Shown piece after piece: positions 25,504-34,903 of a stretch of DNA of 39,758 bases (position 1 is the first letter of the stretch; every line of letters begins with the position of its first letter). The translations under genes were made by a program, and so were the position numbers. The notes under the pieces were generated by a model. That model had not been told where the DNA came from. It saw only the letters and a program-made list of their open reading frames with translations, and made no database searches. The stretch is from Sulfurovum sp. (lineage in GTDB: Bacteria; Campylobacterota; Campylobacteria; Campylobacterales; Sulfurovaceae): assembly GCA_024762315.1 (NCBI GenBank), contig JANTHR010000012.1:1-39758 (forward strand). The letters are read 5' to 3'.

Positions 25504-26175
25504 ATATTTCAATAATTCCCCAAAATCATTTATGAGAATACTGGGTTTATATATGCCTAAATCTTCTCCGTAATTGTAGCCGTAGGTCACACCGATACTC
25601 TCCATGCCGCAGGCATTGGCAGCAAGAATGTCATTTTTGGAGTCTCCTACCATGACACACGCCTCTGTATCGACATCCATTAGCTCACACATATGCAGCA
25701 GAGGCATGGGGTCCGGTTTTTTATGTTCCAGCGAATCGCCGCCAAGAGAACTTTCAAAGAGATCATGCAACTCAAGCCCCAAAAGGATGGGCTCAACGAA
25801 TTGGACAGGCTTATTGGTAATGATAGCCAAACGATAGCCTTTTGATTTTAATGCTTTGAGTGTTTGGGTCACATGGGGGTAGGGCTGTGTTGCCTTACAC
25901 AAATTTTTTGCGTAGGCTTTTAAGAAGATGGCATGTGCCTCTTTGAAAAATGCTTCATCCATGCTTTGATCTTCTACCTCTCTTTTGCCAAGCAGTGCAC
26001 GTTTGACCAGCGTTTGAGCACCGTTGCCTACCCAGTAGCGGATCGTATCTTCACTGAAAATTTCTCTTTTGAGTAAAGTCAGCATCTCATTGACTGCCAA
26101 TGACAAATCCGGCACACTGTCAATGAGTGTGCCGTCAAGATCGAACAGTATCGTTGTTTTATGATTAAATTTCAA
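25498..26175 (-). CDS. gph: phosphoglycolate phosphatase, HAD family
   Basis: A 225-residue HAD hydrolase with the nucleophile motif FDLDGTLIDS (D12, D14), motif II TNKP, and the acidic motif GDSKND. The helical cap (about 20-90) matches the Gph group, which removes phosphate from 2-phosphoglycolate. Specificity within HAD enzymes cannot be fixed by sequence alone. The start is TTG at 26175 with AGGA seven bases upstream. Its last two codons (CTG TAG) are formed by the head of a REP-like element, so the insertion may have set the C-terminus. It is divergent from truD. Confidence 0.85.
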   Translation of the reverse strand: MKFNHKTTILFDLDGTLIDSVPDLSLAVNEMLTLLKREIFSEDTIRYWVGNGAQTLVKRALLGKREVEDQSMDEAFFKEAHAIFLKAYAKNLCKATQPYPHVTQTLKALKSKGYRLAIITNKPVQFVEPILLGLELHDLFESSLGGDSLEHKKPDPMPLLHMCELMDVDTEACVMVGDSKNDILAANACGMESIGVTYGYNYGEDLGIYKPSILINDFGELLKYL

Positions 26176-26271
26176 GGTCCGTCCTAAATGATATTTGTTA
26201 TTTTCGATGATTATACAGATTTAGGGTAAAATATCAAACAAAATAATCAATTTAACTTAAAGAAGCCGATA

Positions 26272-27342
26272 ATGAAACTCATCTACCCACTCAATGTCAA
26301 AAATGAATTTGTCTTTAGTTCCTCTCCACGTGACTTTACTGTTGAAGAGATACCTCTGTACGAATTCACAGGCGAGGGAGAACATCTGGTACTCAAAGTG
26401 CGCAAAAAAGAGATGACCACCTGGGAGATGATTGATGCCATCTCCAGCCATATTGGGCTGAGACGCCGTGACATCGGGTATGCAGGACTCAAAGACAAGC
26501 ATGCGATGACCATACAGTATATTTCGCTGCCTGCCAAGCTTGAAGAGAAATTGAGCACTTTTTCCCATGAGAAGATCAAGATACTGGAGACTACGCGGCA
26601 CAACAACAAAATACGTGTAGGGCATTTAAAAGGCAACCGTTTCAGTATACGCCTTAAAAAAGTCTTGGGTGTGCAAAAGGACAAACTGGACTCTGTGCTC
26701 AAGTGGATCAAGAACAATGGTGTACCCAACTATTTCGGAAATCAGCGTTTCGGTACCAACGGGAATAATTGGGAAGACGGGAAGAAACTCATAGAGGGGA
26801 GACTGAAAATGCGTGACAGAAAGACACGTGAATTTCTTATGGGGTCTTATCAGAGCTACCTTTTCAACCAATGGCTCTGTAAACGTATGGAGCTTAACCT
26901 TTTGTTGGAAAAGTTCAGTGAAGAGGAGACTGCGCAGGTACTTAAACTGCCTAAAGGCTCTCTGGCCGGTACGAAATCACAAGCGAATTTCTTTAAACTT
27001 CTAGAGGGTGACCTGATGATGCACTACCCTTACGGGCGTCTCTTTGAGGTGGAGGAGTTATCTAAAGAGGCTGAACGTTTCTCTACTAAAGATATCGCTC
27101 CTACAGGGCTTATACCCGGGAGTAAGACCAAAAGAGCAAGCGGTGCGGCAAGACTGATCGAAGCGCAGTTCGATGAAGAGATGAAACTCTATGGAGCCAG
27201 ACGCTATGCATGGATACGGGTTACGGAGATAAAGAAAAACTATGTAGAAGAGAAGGCACACTATGAGCTGAGTTTCGCTTTGCCTAAAGGTGCATATGCA
27301 ACCAATGTACTGGATGTGCTTCGCGGAGAGAATGCATTTTAA
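26272..27342 (+). CDS. truD: tRNA pseudouridine(13) synthase
   Basis: A 356-residue enzyme that converts U13 of tRNA to pseudouridine. The catalytic motif GYAGLKDKHAMT carries the aspartate D75, and NYFGNQRFG plus the TruD insertion domain follow (about 155-300). The length matches the family. It has its own AT-rich upstream region and an AAAGAAG ribosome binding site, and is divergent from gph. Confidence 0.95.
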   Translation: MKLIYPLNVKNEFVFSSSPRDFTVEEIPLYEFTGEGEHLVLKVRKKEMTTWEMIDAISSHIGLRRRDIGYAGLKDKHAMTIQYISLPAKLEEKLSTFSHEKIKILETTRHNNKIRVGHLKGNRFSIRLKKVLGVQKDKLDSVLKWIKNNGVPNYFGNQRFGTNGNNWEDGKKLIEGRLKMRDRKTREFLMGSYQSYLFNQWLCKRMELNLLLEKFSEEETAQVLKLPKGSLAGTKSQANFFKLLEGDLMMHYPYGRLFEVEELSKEAERFSTKDIAPTGLIPGSKTKRASGAARLIEAQFDEEMKLYGARRYAWIRVTEIKKNYVEEKAHYELSFALPKGAYATNVLDVLRGENAF

Positions 27343-27384
27343 GAAAAATTTTATTTTTTTGACTTTTTTCTTATATTTTTTCAC

Positions 27385-27390
27385 TATAAT
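27385..27390 (+). promoter_or_regulatory. -10 box for the metallopeptidase lipoprotein operon
   Basis: TATAAT, preceded by T-rich DNA and a TTGACT 20 bases upstream, too far for a standard -35. Transcription from here would leave a leader of about 160 bases before the ATG at 27558. The leader includes a 19-codon ORF at 27425-27484 that ends FLIACS and has no good ribosome binding site. Confidence 0.5.
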
Positions 27391-27557
27391 CTAAAATATC
27401 GATACACGAAAAGCTGAGCATATCATGAGGTATGTAAAGAAAGTCAATTATCTCTTGGAGGTATTTTTGATCGCCTGTAGCTGAATACATGATTTATTCA
27501 CTATTATTCAATACACTTTCTTAATTTGATATTTTTTTAATATTACAAAGGATCTAA

Positions 27558-30005
27558 ATGCGTTTACATTTTAAACATCTTTCTGTGATTGCTGCTTCAG
27601 TTGTGCTGATCGGCTGTGGCGGTGGTGGCGGTGGTGGAGGGCTCTCGGCACACGATATTGCAATTGCAAAAATAGCAGCATATGCGACAGGAACATCCAC
27701 AACTGCTCCCAGTGCAGCTGACTACCATGCAGCAGGCATCACTGTGATAAACGATGACAATGTCAACAAAATGAATATACACATACAAGCTACAAAAAGT
27801 TCTAATCCCGATGATTGGACAAAGGATAGTGATGGTGATGGTACTATTGACGGTATTGATGATTATCCTGATGATAAGACAAGAGACACCAATGAAAAAC
27901 CTGTTGCTACAGCACAAACGTTGACACTCGAAGAAGACAGCAATAAAACATTTATACTTGGAGGCACAGATACAGAAGGAGATATGCTCACCTACACCAT
28001 CACTACGCAACCAAGCCATGGGACCATCTCAGGAAACAACACCTATACGTCAAATGCAAACTACAATGGCACAGACTCTTTTGGTTTCAAAGCATATGAC
28101 GGTACATCATATTCTGCTGAAGCGACCGTCACTATAAATATAACGGCTGTTAATGATGCCCCTGTAGCTGCAGGACAAAATATTACAGTAACCTATGAAA
28201 CAGCCACTCCTGTCATACTTTCAGGAAGTGATGTCGATGGAGATACCTTACATTATTCAGTTATTTCATCTCCTGAGCATGGGACACTTGGCGGTACTGC
28301 ACCAAATTTAACTTATACGCCAAACAATGGATATAAAGGATTAGATAAAATTGCCTTTAAAATCAATGACGGTACAGTAGATTCAAATACAGAAACTGTC
28401 TCTTTGACAGTAACGGATGATCCGGATGCCATCTATATTACAGATGACTATCAAGTTGAAAGTTTGGGAAAAGCAACAAATATACATAAAAATATTCATT
28501 TGGATTCAGGTTCAAAGAGTCTTTATATTTTATTGAGCAACTACAGCAAAACCCAATCTGCATCCTCAACGATCACGCATAATGCAAAAGTAGTATCAGT
28601 TCGGGAAAATAAAAGACTTATGATTGCGCCACTTGTTAAGCAGCCAAAAATCCTTCATGCACCGGCATATATTCAGGAATTTAATTCCAAAATTAAAACA
28701 CTGCTTCAAAAAAATAGGTATACCCCATACCAAGCCAAAAGCATTACTCTAGCGCCAAAGTTAAATAAAAATGTAGGTGATTCAGAAACTTTTTATATGG
28801 GTGAGAACTCAGATGATGGTAATACTACAACAGCTACACTCAAAAAAGTAGTTTCAAATGTTGCTACAGCTTTTGGGAATAAAACACTCAATGTTTGGGT
28901 TTCTGATGATAGTTTTGGTTCAGGATGTGGAAAATCAAGATGTGTCACACAGACAATGGTTGATGAATTAGCAGATACTTTCTTGAAAGCAGGAGATGAT
29001 AACGACATTTATGACTGGGTAACCAATATCTTTGGTGAAGAGTGGGGAAGCGATGCTACGTCAAAATACAATGATCTTATAGGAGAAAATGATCAAATTA
29101 CTATTCTTCTGACAGATATCGGAAATAATAACAAACCTTCAGGTGGAGTTATGGGATACTTCTGGTCAAAAGACAATGTTAAAAAATCAAGTATCAGTGG
29201 TTCCAATGAAAGGATCATGTTTTATGTCGATGCTGTGATGTTTGCCAATACGGACAATGATGATTTCTGGCAAAAAGAGATGTATTCAACGCTCGCACAT
29301 GAATTTCAGCATATGATCCATTTTTATCAAAAAACCATTTTGCTTCTTGATGCAAACAGTGATGATACATGGATCAATGAAATGCTCTCCGAGACAACAG
29401 AGGATCTGGTTGCAACCAAAATCCAACACATAGGCTCCAGAGGCGTTGTATACACAGACGGCAGTGCAGGCAGTGCAGGTAATACAAATGGAAGATATCC
29501 GCTTTTTAATGAAAACAACATGCGCTCGTTGACAACATGGAATAGTGCCTTAGAGGATTATTCGCAAGTCAATGCTTTTGGTACTTTTTTAACAAGGAAT
29601 TATGGTGGGGCAAAAGTCTTGCATGATACACTATATAACAACAAAGTGCATGAAGATGCTATCATGGATGCCATACATAAGATTCCAGGGCAAGAGAATA
29701 AGACTTTTGATGACTTACTTAGAGAGTGGGGTATTGCGGTGATGCTTTCTGATCATGAGAATTTACAAAATACACCTGTGTATAATACTGGAGATTTTAC
29801 ACCTGATACTTATGGGAATAGTACTTACCAGTTGGGTTCGATCAATTTCTTTAACTATGATCCTCAGCCAACGCTTAGAACCAATACAGGAACTGTACAA
29901 CCTCAAGGAAACTACTATTATAAAGTAGGTGACAATCTCACTGGAACAGTAACGATCGATCTCACGCTTAACGGTACAACAGAAGCTACGCTTATTGTAA
30001 AATAG
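27558..30005 (+). CDS. surface lipoprotein with cadherin-like repeats and HExxH metallopeptidase (M30-like)
   Basis: An 815-residue exported lipoprotein. The signal ends VVLIGC, with C20 lipidated and followed by eight glycines (21-28), a flexible tether. A calcium-binding-type loop DSDGDGTIDGIDD (90-102) precedes two tandem cadherin-like/Big_9-type repeats (about 112-197 and 200-287). The C-terminal half holds the zinc motif HEFQH (581-585), with a downstream WINEMLSE (about 605-612) supplying a likely third ligand, in the style of peptidase family M30 (hyicolysin). It is probably a cell-surface protease. Base composition is more AT-rich than the acetate and sdh genes, possibly a sign of transfer. 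It is followed after 13 bases by a small lipoprotein gene. Confidence 0.8.
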   Translation: MRLHFKHLSVIAASVVLIGCGGGGGGGGLSAHDIAIAKIAAYATGTSTTAPSAADYHAAGITVINDDNVNKMNIHIQATKSSNPDDWTKDSDGDGTIDGIDDYPDDKTRDTNEKPVATAQTLTLEEDSNKTFILGGTDTEGDMLTYTITTQPSHGTISGNNTYTSNANYNGTDSFGFKAYDGTSYSAEATVTINITAVNDAPVAAGQNITVTYETATPVILSGSDVDGDTLHYSVISSPEHGTLGGTAPNLTYTPNNGYKGLDKIAFKINDGTVDSNTETVSLTVTDDPDAIYITDDYQVESLGKATNIHKNIHLDSGSKSLYILLSNYSKTQSASSTITHNAKVVSVRENKRLMIAPLVKQPKILHAPAYIQEFNSKIKTLLQKNRYTPYQAKSITLAPKLNKNVGDSETFYMGENSDDGNTTTATLKKVVSNVATAFGNKTLNVWVSDDSFGSGCGKSRCVTQTMVDELADTFLKAGDDNDIYDWVTNIFGEEWGSDATSKYNDLIGENDQITILLTDIGNNNKPSGGVMGYFWSKDNVKKSSISGSNERIMFYVDAVMFANTDNDDFWQKEMYSTLAHEFQHMIHFYQKTILLLDANSDDTWINEMLSETTEDLVATKIQHIGSRGVVYTDGSAGSAGNTNGRYPLFNENNMRSLTTWNSALEDYSQVNAFGTFLTRNYGGAKVLHDTLYNNKVHEDAIMDAIHKIPGQENKTFDDLLREWGIAVMLSDHENLQNTPVYNTGDFTPDTYGNSTYQLGSINFFNYDPQPTLRTNTGTVQPQGNYYYKVGDNLTGTVTIDLTLNGTTEATLIVK

Positions 30006-30018
30006 AGGAAGGACTCAT

Positions 30019-30306
30019 ATGAAAAAATATTTTATCCTTGGATTTTTAACATTGGGAGTTTTAATGGGATGTACACAAAACGGAGATCTGGAACTTGAAG
30101 GTGGGCTTTATATGAAAGGTTCTTCGCCGCATAGCTATCTTGTCATAGAAGATCAAAAAAGTCATAAAAGCTATAAGATACAAAATGCAAAAGTATTTAA
30201 TCTTACTCAGAGACAAAAAGAAGTAGTCAAACTCAAAGCAAAACTTGTTAAAAAAGCCATAGGACCCGGTTTCCCTGCGGTCATTGAAGTAGTAGAAGTC
30301 AAATAG
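30019..30306 (+). CDS. small lipoprotein, 95 aa
   Basis: The signal peptide MKKYFILGFLTLGVLMGC has a clear lipobox (LMGC, C18). The short mature part is beta-rich and basic, including SYLVIEDQKSHKSYKIQNAK, and ends FPAVIEVVEVK. No family was recognised. GAGGAAGGA precedes the ATG. It sits 13 bases after the surface metallopeptidase and shares its operon, so it could be an accessory, inhibitor or immunity-like partner, but nothing proves this. Its last codons form one arm of a terminator hairpin. Confidence 0.75.
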   Translation: MKKYFILGFLTLGVLMGCTQNGDLELEGGLYMKGSSPHSYLVIEDQKSHKSYKIQNAKVFNLTQRQKEVVKLKAKLVKKAIGPGFPAVIEVVEVK

Positions 30307-30315
30307 ACTTCTACT
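30291..30315. terminator. hairpin overlapping the end of the small lipoprotein gene
   Basis: AGTAGAAGTC (30291-30300), loop AAATA, GACTTCTACT (30306-30315): a perfect 10-bp stem spanning the stop codon, followed by a T-rich stretch (TGTCCTCTTATTTATTT). It lies between two convergent genes and could serve both. Confidence 0.65.
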
Positions 30316-30326
30316 TGTCCTCTTAT

Positions 30327-31592
30327 TTATTTACCGCTCTTTCTTACAATATCTGCACCTAAAGCAGCCAGTTTTCCCTCAAGATCATCATACCCTCTGT
30401 CCAAATGGTAGATACGTCTTACATTGGTCGTACCTTCTGCGACAAGTGCTGCCAATACCAAGGCGGAAGAGGCTCTAAGGTCTGTTGCCATGACATCGGC
30501 ACCGTAGAGCTTCTCTACACCTTTAACGGCTGCTGTGCTTCCTTTGAGCCAAATGTCCGCACCCAGACGGTTAAGTTCGCTTACATGCATAAAACGGTTC
30601 TCAAAAAGACGCTCTTCTATGAGGCTTTCACCTTCTGCCATCACTGCCACAGCCATGAACTGTGCCTGCATATCGGTAGGGAAGCCGGGGTACTCAATGG
30701 TAATAAGATTGACCGGCTTGAGCTCTTTGGCAGGGTAGATGGTAATACTGTCCTCTTTAAGATCAAAAGTGCATCCCATAGACTCCAGTTTATCTATGGA
30801 TGCTCTAATATGACCATGATCTACTTTATTCAATGTAATGGACGAGTTGGTAATAGCGCCTGCACAAAGGTAAGTTCCCGCCTCGATACGGTCAGGTATG
30901 ATATCTACCGTTTTGAAACTCAGTGGTTTTCCATCTGTTCCTTCTATGCTAAGCTCATTTGTTCCGATGCCTTCTATTTTTACACCCGCATCAGCGATCA
31001 TCTCACAGAGTTGCACGACTTCTGGTTCTTTTGCTGCGTTTACGATGGTAGTCGTTCCCTTAGCCAGGGCAGCGGCCATGACGATGTTCTCTGTACCTCC
31101 TACCGTGATCTTGTCAAAAATGATCTTGGCACCTTTGAGTCCATTTGGAGCCATAGCATGCACATAGCCGCCCTTGATCTCTATTTTTGCACCCATGGAT
31201 TCAAGCGCTTTAAGGTGAAGGTCGATAGGACGCTGTCCAATGGCACAACCACCGGGCAATGAGACTTCACATTCACCAAATCGTGCAAGAAGCGGACCCA
31301 ATACCAGGATAGAAGCTCTCATCTGTGAAACGATCTCATACACCGCTTTGGTAGAAGTGATCGTTCCGTTATTGATATGTGCCACTGTATTTTCATGCGC
31401 TACCGTTCCGCCAAGCATTGTGAGAAGTTTAAGCAGGGTACGGATATCTACAACATTGGGCATGTTGGTAAGCGTTACTTCTTTATCACTCAATATTGTT
31501 GCGGCAATAATGGGCAGGGCAGCATTCTTCGCCCCGCTGATCGTTACACTTCCGCTTAATTTTCTTCCGCCGTTGATCTGTAAATAATCCAT
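30327..31592 (-). CDS. murA: UDP-N-acetylglucosamine 1-carboxyvinyltransferase
   Basis: A 421-residue enzyme that transfers enolpyruvate from PEP to UDP-GlcNAc, the first committed step of peptidoglycan synthesis. It has GAKNAALPI (residues 20-28) and the active-site loop [15 protein letters not shown]. The catalytic C116 is present, so the enzyme should be sensitive to fosfomycin, unlike Asp variants. The length is normal. It is divergent from the 193-residue gene across a 231-base AT-rich gap, and convergent with the small lipoprotein. Confidence 0.96.
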   Translation of the reverse strand: MDYLQINGGRKLSGSVTISGAKNAALPIIAATILSDKEVTLTNMPNVVDIRTLLKLLTMLGGTVAHENTVAHINNGTITSTKAVYEIVSQMRASILVLGPLLARFGECEVSLPGGCAIGQRPIDLHLKALESMGAKIEIKGGYVHAMAPNGLKGAKIIFDKITVGGTENIVMAAALAKGTTTIVNAAKEPEVVQLCEMIADAGVKIEGIGTNELSIEGTDGKPLSFKTVDIIPDRIEAGTYLCAGAITNSSITLNKVDHGHIRASIDKLESMGCTFDLKEDSITIYPAKELKPVNLITIEYPGFPTDMQAQFMAVAVMAEGESLIEERLFENRFMHVSELNRLGADIWLKGSTAAVKGVEKLYGADVMATDLRASSALVLAALVAEGTTNVRRIYHLDRGYDDLEGKLAALGADIVRKSGK

Positions 31593-31823
31593 CTAAATAC
31601 CCTTATATATAATGAAAAAGATTTTATCAAAAGATTGGTTAAGGGGAGGAGCTATAAAGTAGATATTAAACAATATTAAAGAAGTATATTTTCTTTTAAC
31701 ATTAAAAAATAAAAAAATTAATATTATTCACTATAGTTTAAACTCTCTATTAAGTAATATGAGTTACAATATTTTCTAATATATAAATTTATGTGGTCTC
31801 AAAGCCCCATTTGAAGGGAAATA

Positions 31824-32405
31824 ATGTCTAGCAGTTTAGATAAGCTAAAAGCACTTACCAGTCGACTTGAAGAGAAATTAGAGCAGAAGGAAACTGATTC
31901 AAAAGTGGCTGAAAAAAAGGTAGTGCAAAGCGAAGAAGCACCTATTGAAAAACCTGCAAAAACAACACCTCATACGCAAAAAACTTCTACTGCCAAAGTA
32001 AAAGTAAGTTCAGATGATGTTCGCCAAGAGAATATTAGACGTGTTAAAGAACTTTATGAAAAACTTAAGATCTATGAAAAATCACCTGACTTTGATAATA
32101 TTTTCATCTATAAGGCAATGAACCTTTCTGGAATAGGTTTGAAGGAAGAAGATTTTGGGGAAGTCCGTGAAGGAAAATATATACAGATCATTGCCATTAC
32201 GTATGAGCCGGACAAAAACGGTAAAAAGAAAGCCAAGAATATCTCTTTAGGGTATTTTGGAAAAGCAGAGACCCTGGATCCAATATTGAAAAATGAGATC
32301 ATCGAGTTCGTTTTGCGTTGGCGTTATGAAAAAGCATTCCAGAACGTTGAACATTATAAAGACCTTATTGCACGAGTAGAAACCCCTTCCGATACACTGT
32401 TCTGA
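31824..32405 (+). CDS. conserved-looking hypothetical protein, 193 aa
   Basis: No family recognised. The first 75 residues are highly charged and probably coiled-coil or disordered (SLDKLKALTSRLEEKLEQKE, then K, E, T and A-rich sequence). From about residue 78 a compact domain follows, with an IYEKSPDFDNIFIYKAMNLS-like start, GLKEEDFGEVREGKYIQII, and an aromatic helix FVLRWRYEKAFQNVEHYKDL. There is no signal or membrane segment, so it should be cytoplasmic. GAAGGG precedes the start. It is first in a plus-strand run toward the UvrD-like helicase, with a 104-base gap to the next gene. Confidence 0.7.
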   Translation: MSSSLDKLKALTSRLEEKLEQKETDSKVAEKKVVQSEEAPIEKPAKTTPHTQKTSTAKVKVSSDDVRQENIRRVKELYEKLKIYEKSPDFDNIFIYKAMNLSGIGLKEEDFGEVREGKYIQIIAITYEPDKNGKKKAKNISLGYFGKAETLDPILKNEIIEFVLRWRYEKAFQNVEHYKDLIARVETPSDTLF

Positions 32406-32509
32406 TCCTTTTATTTCTACATAAATTCGGGAGTTTGGCTTCTTCAGTCTCCCAAGCCTAATCAATATTTTGCTACAATCAAATTCTTATTTTACTTTAT
32501 AGGACAGAC

Positions 32510-32848
32510 ATGCATCTAGAACTTACACCGGAAGCACTTTTGACTCAACTTGGCTACACGAAAACAGAACAAACACTCAAACAAATACATGATATCATGG
32601 AAAACACAAACGGTTTTAATAAATTTTCTCAGCATATTCCATCGTTCAATGATGCTTTAGCTGTAGAAAAAGGCTTTATTGCCATGTCAAACTCTGAAAA
32701 CCATCTGAAGATAAAATGTGAAGAAGATATCTCGGCAGATAACCTTTCGGCATTCGCTGAGCTGGTAAATCACTGGGCGGATAAATATAAACTTGAACTT
32801 AAACAAGTAGAGAATAAAAACACTTACTACATTGTCGGTCACAAATAA
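32510..32848 (+). CDS. hypothetical protein encoded directly before the UvrD-like helicase, 112 aa
   Basis: No family recognised. A small soluble acidic protein with helical and beta segments; it starts MHLELTPEALLTQLGYTKTE and ends in a strand (NTYYIVGHK). AGGA precedes the start. Its stop TAA is followed directly by the TTG start of the helicase, so helicase translation probably depends on this gene. That suggests a functional link, such as a helicase accessory, but no motif supports a role. Confidence 0.7.
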   Translation: MHLELTPEALLTQLGYTKTEQTLKQIHDIMENTNGFNKFSQHIPSFNDALAVEKGFIAMSNSENHLKIKCEEDISADNLSAFAELVNHWADKYKLELKQVENKNTYYIVGHK

Positions 32849-34903
32849 TTGCCTCTTAGCTCTCTCAATATTGAGCAGCTGAGTGCTGCTACAGCACCTT
32901 TAGGACACAATCTGATCATTGCCTCTGCGGGGACGGGCAAGACCTCCACTATTGTTGGACGCATTGCGCATTTACTGCAAAGCGGTGTAGAACCGTCAAG
33001 TATTCTATTGCTTACGTTTACCAACAAGGCAGCAGGTGAGATGATCGCCCGTTTGGAGCGCTACTTTCCTAAAAAGGTCATCTCCCAAATTGAATCCGGA
33101 ACATTTCATGCTGTAAGTTACCGCTGGTTAAAAGCGTTACATCCCAATCTTGCACTCAAGCAACCCTCAGAACTCAAAACACTCTTTAGAAGCATTTATG
33201 AGAAGCGGAACTTTGAACGTATGAATCTGCCTTTAGCCCCATTTTCGGCTACCTACCTTTATGAGATGTACTCTTTGTATCAAAATGCTTCTTTGGAGGG
33301 TTTTGATGAGTGGTTTTTAAAGAAGTATCCTGAACATGAGATCCTGATGGATGCCTATATGGACATCGCTGAAGAGTTTGAACGGGAGAAAGTCGATTAT
33401 GGTTTTGCTTCTTTCAATGATCTTCTTTTGCGTATGAAAAAACATTTGGAAGAGAAGACCATCCCATTTCAGGAAGTACTTGTAGATGAATATCAGGACA
33501 CCAATACCCTGCAAAGTGCCCTCATAGACACTCTTAAGCCACGCTCGCTCTTCTGTGTGGGGGATTATGATCAGAGTATCTACGCGTTTAACGGTGCGAA
33601 CATAGAGAATATCGCTACCTACTCAAAACGCTATCCTGATGCACAGGTCTTTACCCTAAAAACAAATTACCGCTCAACAGCTCCCATCCTCTCTTTGGCA
33701 AACCGGGTGATAGAACGAAATGAACGTATCTACCCCAAAAAGCTTGAAGTCGGACGTCACGGGAAGACACATCCGCCAAAACTTCTGATGTATAATGATC
33801 TGTTTGAGCAGTATCAGTCCATAGCACACAGCATTAAGCATACACATGTACCCAATGACCAAATTGCCGTTATTTTTAGAAACAACTCCTCAGCAGACGG
33901 TATAGAAGCCAGTCTTCGTGAAGTAGGGATACCCTGTAAGCGCAAAGGAGGTACAAGTTTCTTTGATTCCAAGGAGATAAAGTTCCTTCTTGATCTTCTT
34001 TCTCTTATGGTCAACCCTAAAGATATGATGGCATTCATTCATGTGTTCGAGTATGCAAGCGGCATAGGCTCTGCCCTTTCAAAAGAGTTCTTTCAGTGTT
34101 TCCTTCATTTTGGTAACGGTAGCTTCATGCAAGGGGTACTTTACCCGCAAGTCCATGATCTTCCTAAACTCAATCCAAATAAAAATATACAGCTTGGTCT
34201 TTTTGATGATGACCATGAGATAGGTTCAGCCACAAGGTTCAAACATTTGGATCTTCCGCATCATATATACGCTCACCCTCTGCTAAAACATCCTAAGGTC
34301 GCACAGGACGGCGTGAGGTTCTTTAGGGATTTCTATACCTTGATGAGTGCTGTTAAAAATGAAAATACGCCTGCACACATTCTACAAACGGCTATCTCAT
34401 CCAAACTCTATGAGGGGATCGTTGAAATGCTTTCTACCCAAAGAGGAAGACTTAAATCAGGTGAAGTGGATGATGAGAAGAAAAAACAGGCCAAAGAACG
34501 CATACAGCGTAAAGCAAGACTCTTGCTTGACCTCTCACGCCAGTATAAAGAGTTAAGCCGTTTTGTCAATGCTATGGTGCTTGGAGGCGGAGAGCTGAGC
34601 GAAGGGGAGGGGGTTAACCTTCTTACCGTACATGCCTCTAAAGGTCTGGAATTCCCGGAAGTCTATGTGGTTGACCTGGTAGACGGCAGATTTCCAAACA
34701 GAAAAATGATGAGCAGCATTGAAGAGGAGCGGAGGCTTTTTTATGTAGCCGTTACACGTGCCCAGGACAAACTTTATCTCTCTTTGGCAAAATTTGACAG
34801 AGTGAAGAAGATGGACTATAGACCTTCCCAGTTCCTGCATGAAGCAGGGCTTGTCAAAGGGGAGTTTGTAGAGCCTGAAGCTAAAGAGAAGAAAAAAGCT
34901 TAA
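32849..34903 (+). CDS. UvrD/Rep-family superfamily 1A DNA helicase
   Basis: A 684-residue 3'-5' helicase. It has motif I ASAGTGKT (about 25-32), motif Ia LLTFTNKAAGEM, motif II VDEYQDTN, motif III VGDYDQSIYAFNGA, motif IV LKTNYRST, motif V TVHASKGLEFPEVYV, and motif VI EERRLFYVAVTRAQDKLYL. It is somewhat shorter than UvrD or PcrA (about 720) and could be the repair helicase or a Rep/PcrA paralogue. The start is TTG, directly after the stop of the 112-residue gene; the resulting N-terminus (SLNIEQLSAATAP) is right for the Q motif. Its stop overlaps the stop of the convergent GGDEF gene. Confidence 0.93.
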   Translation: MPLSSLNIEQLSAATAPLGHNLIIASAGTGKTSTIVGRIAHLLQSGVEPSSILLLTFTNKAAGEMIARLERYFPKKVISQIESGTFHAVSYRWLKALHPNLALKQPSELKTLFRSIYEKRNFERMNLPLAPFSATYLYEMYSLYQNASLEGFDEWFLKKYPEHEILMDAYMDIAEEFEREKVDYGFASFNDLLLRMKKHLEEKTIPFQEVLVDEYQDTNTLQSALIDTLKPRSLFCVGDYDQSIYAFNGANIENIATYSKRYPDAQVFTLKTNYRSTAPILSLANRVIERNERIYPKKLEVGRHGKTHPPKLLMYNDLFEQYQSIAHSIKHTHVPNDQIAVIFRNNSSADGIEASLREVGIPCKRKGGTSFFDSKEIKFLLDLLSLMVNPKDMMAFIHVFEYASGIGSALSKEFFQCFLHFGNGSFMQGVLYPQVHDLPKLNPNKNIQLGLFDDDHEIGSATRFKHLDLPHHIYAHPLLKHPKVAQDGVRFFRDFYTLMSAVKNENTPAHILQTAISSKLYEGIVEMLSTQRGRLKSGEVDDEKKKQAKERIQRKARLLLDLSRQYKELSRFVNAMVLGGGELSEGEGVNLLTVHASKGLEFPEVYVVDLVDGRFPNRKMMSSIEEERRLFYVAVTRAQDKLYLSLAKFDRVKKMDYRPSQFLHEAGLVKGEFVEPEAKEKKKA

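Noticed and set aside
27397..27557. Riboswitch in the protease leader
   Set aside because: The 160-base leader suggested one, but I could not match it to c-di-GMP, glycine, TPP, THF or other known core motifs.
30405..31262. 285-codon frame antisense to murA
   Set aside because: Shadow of a complete murA; cysteine- and phenylalanine-rich, without motifs.
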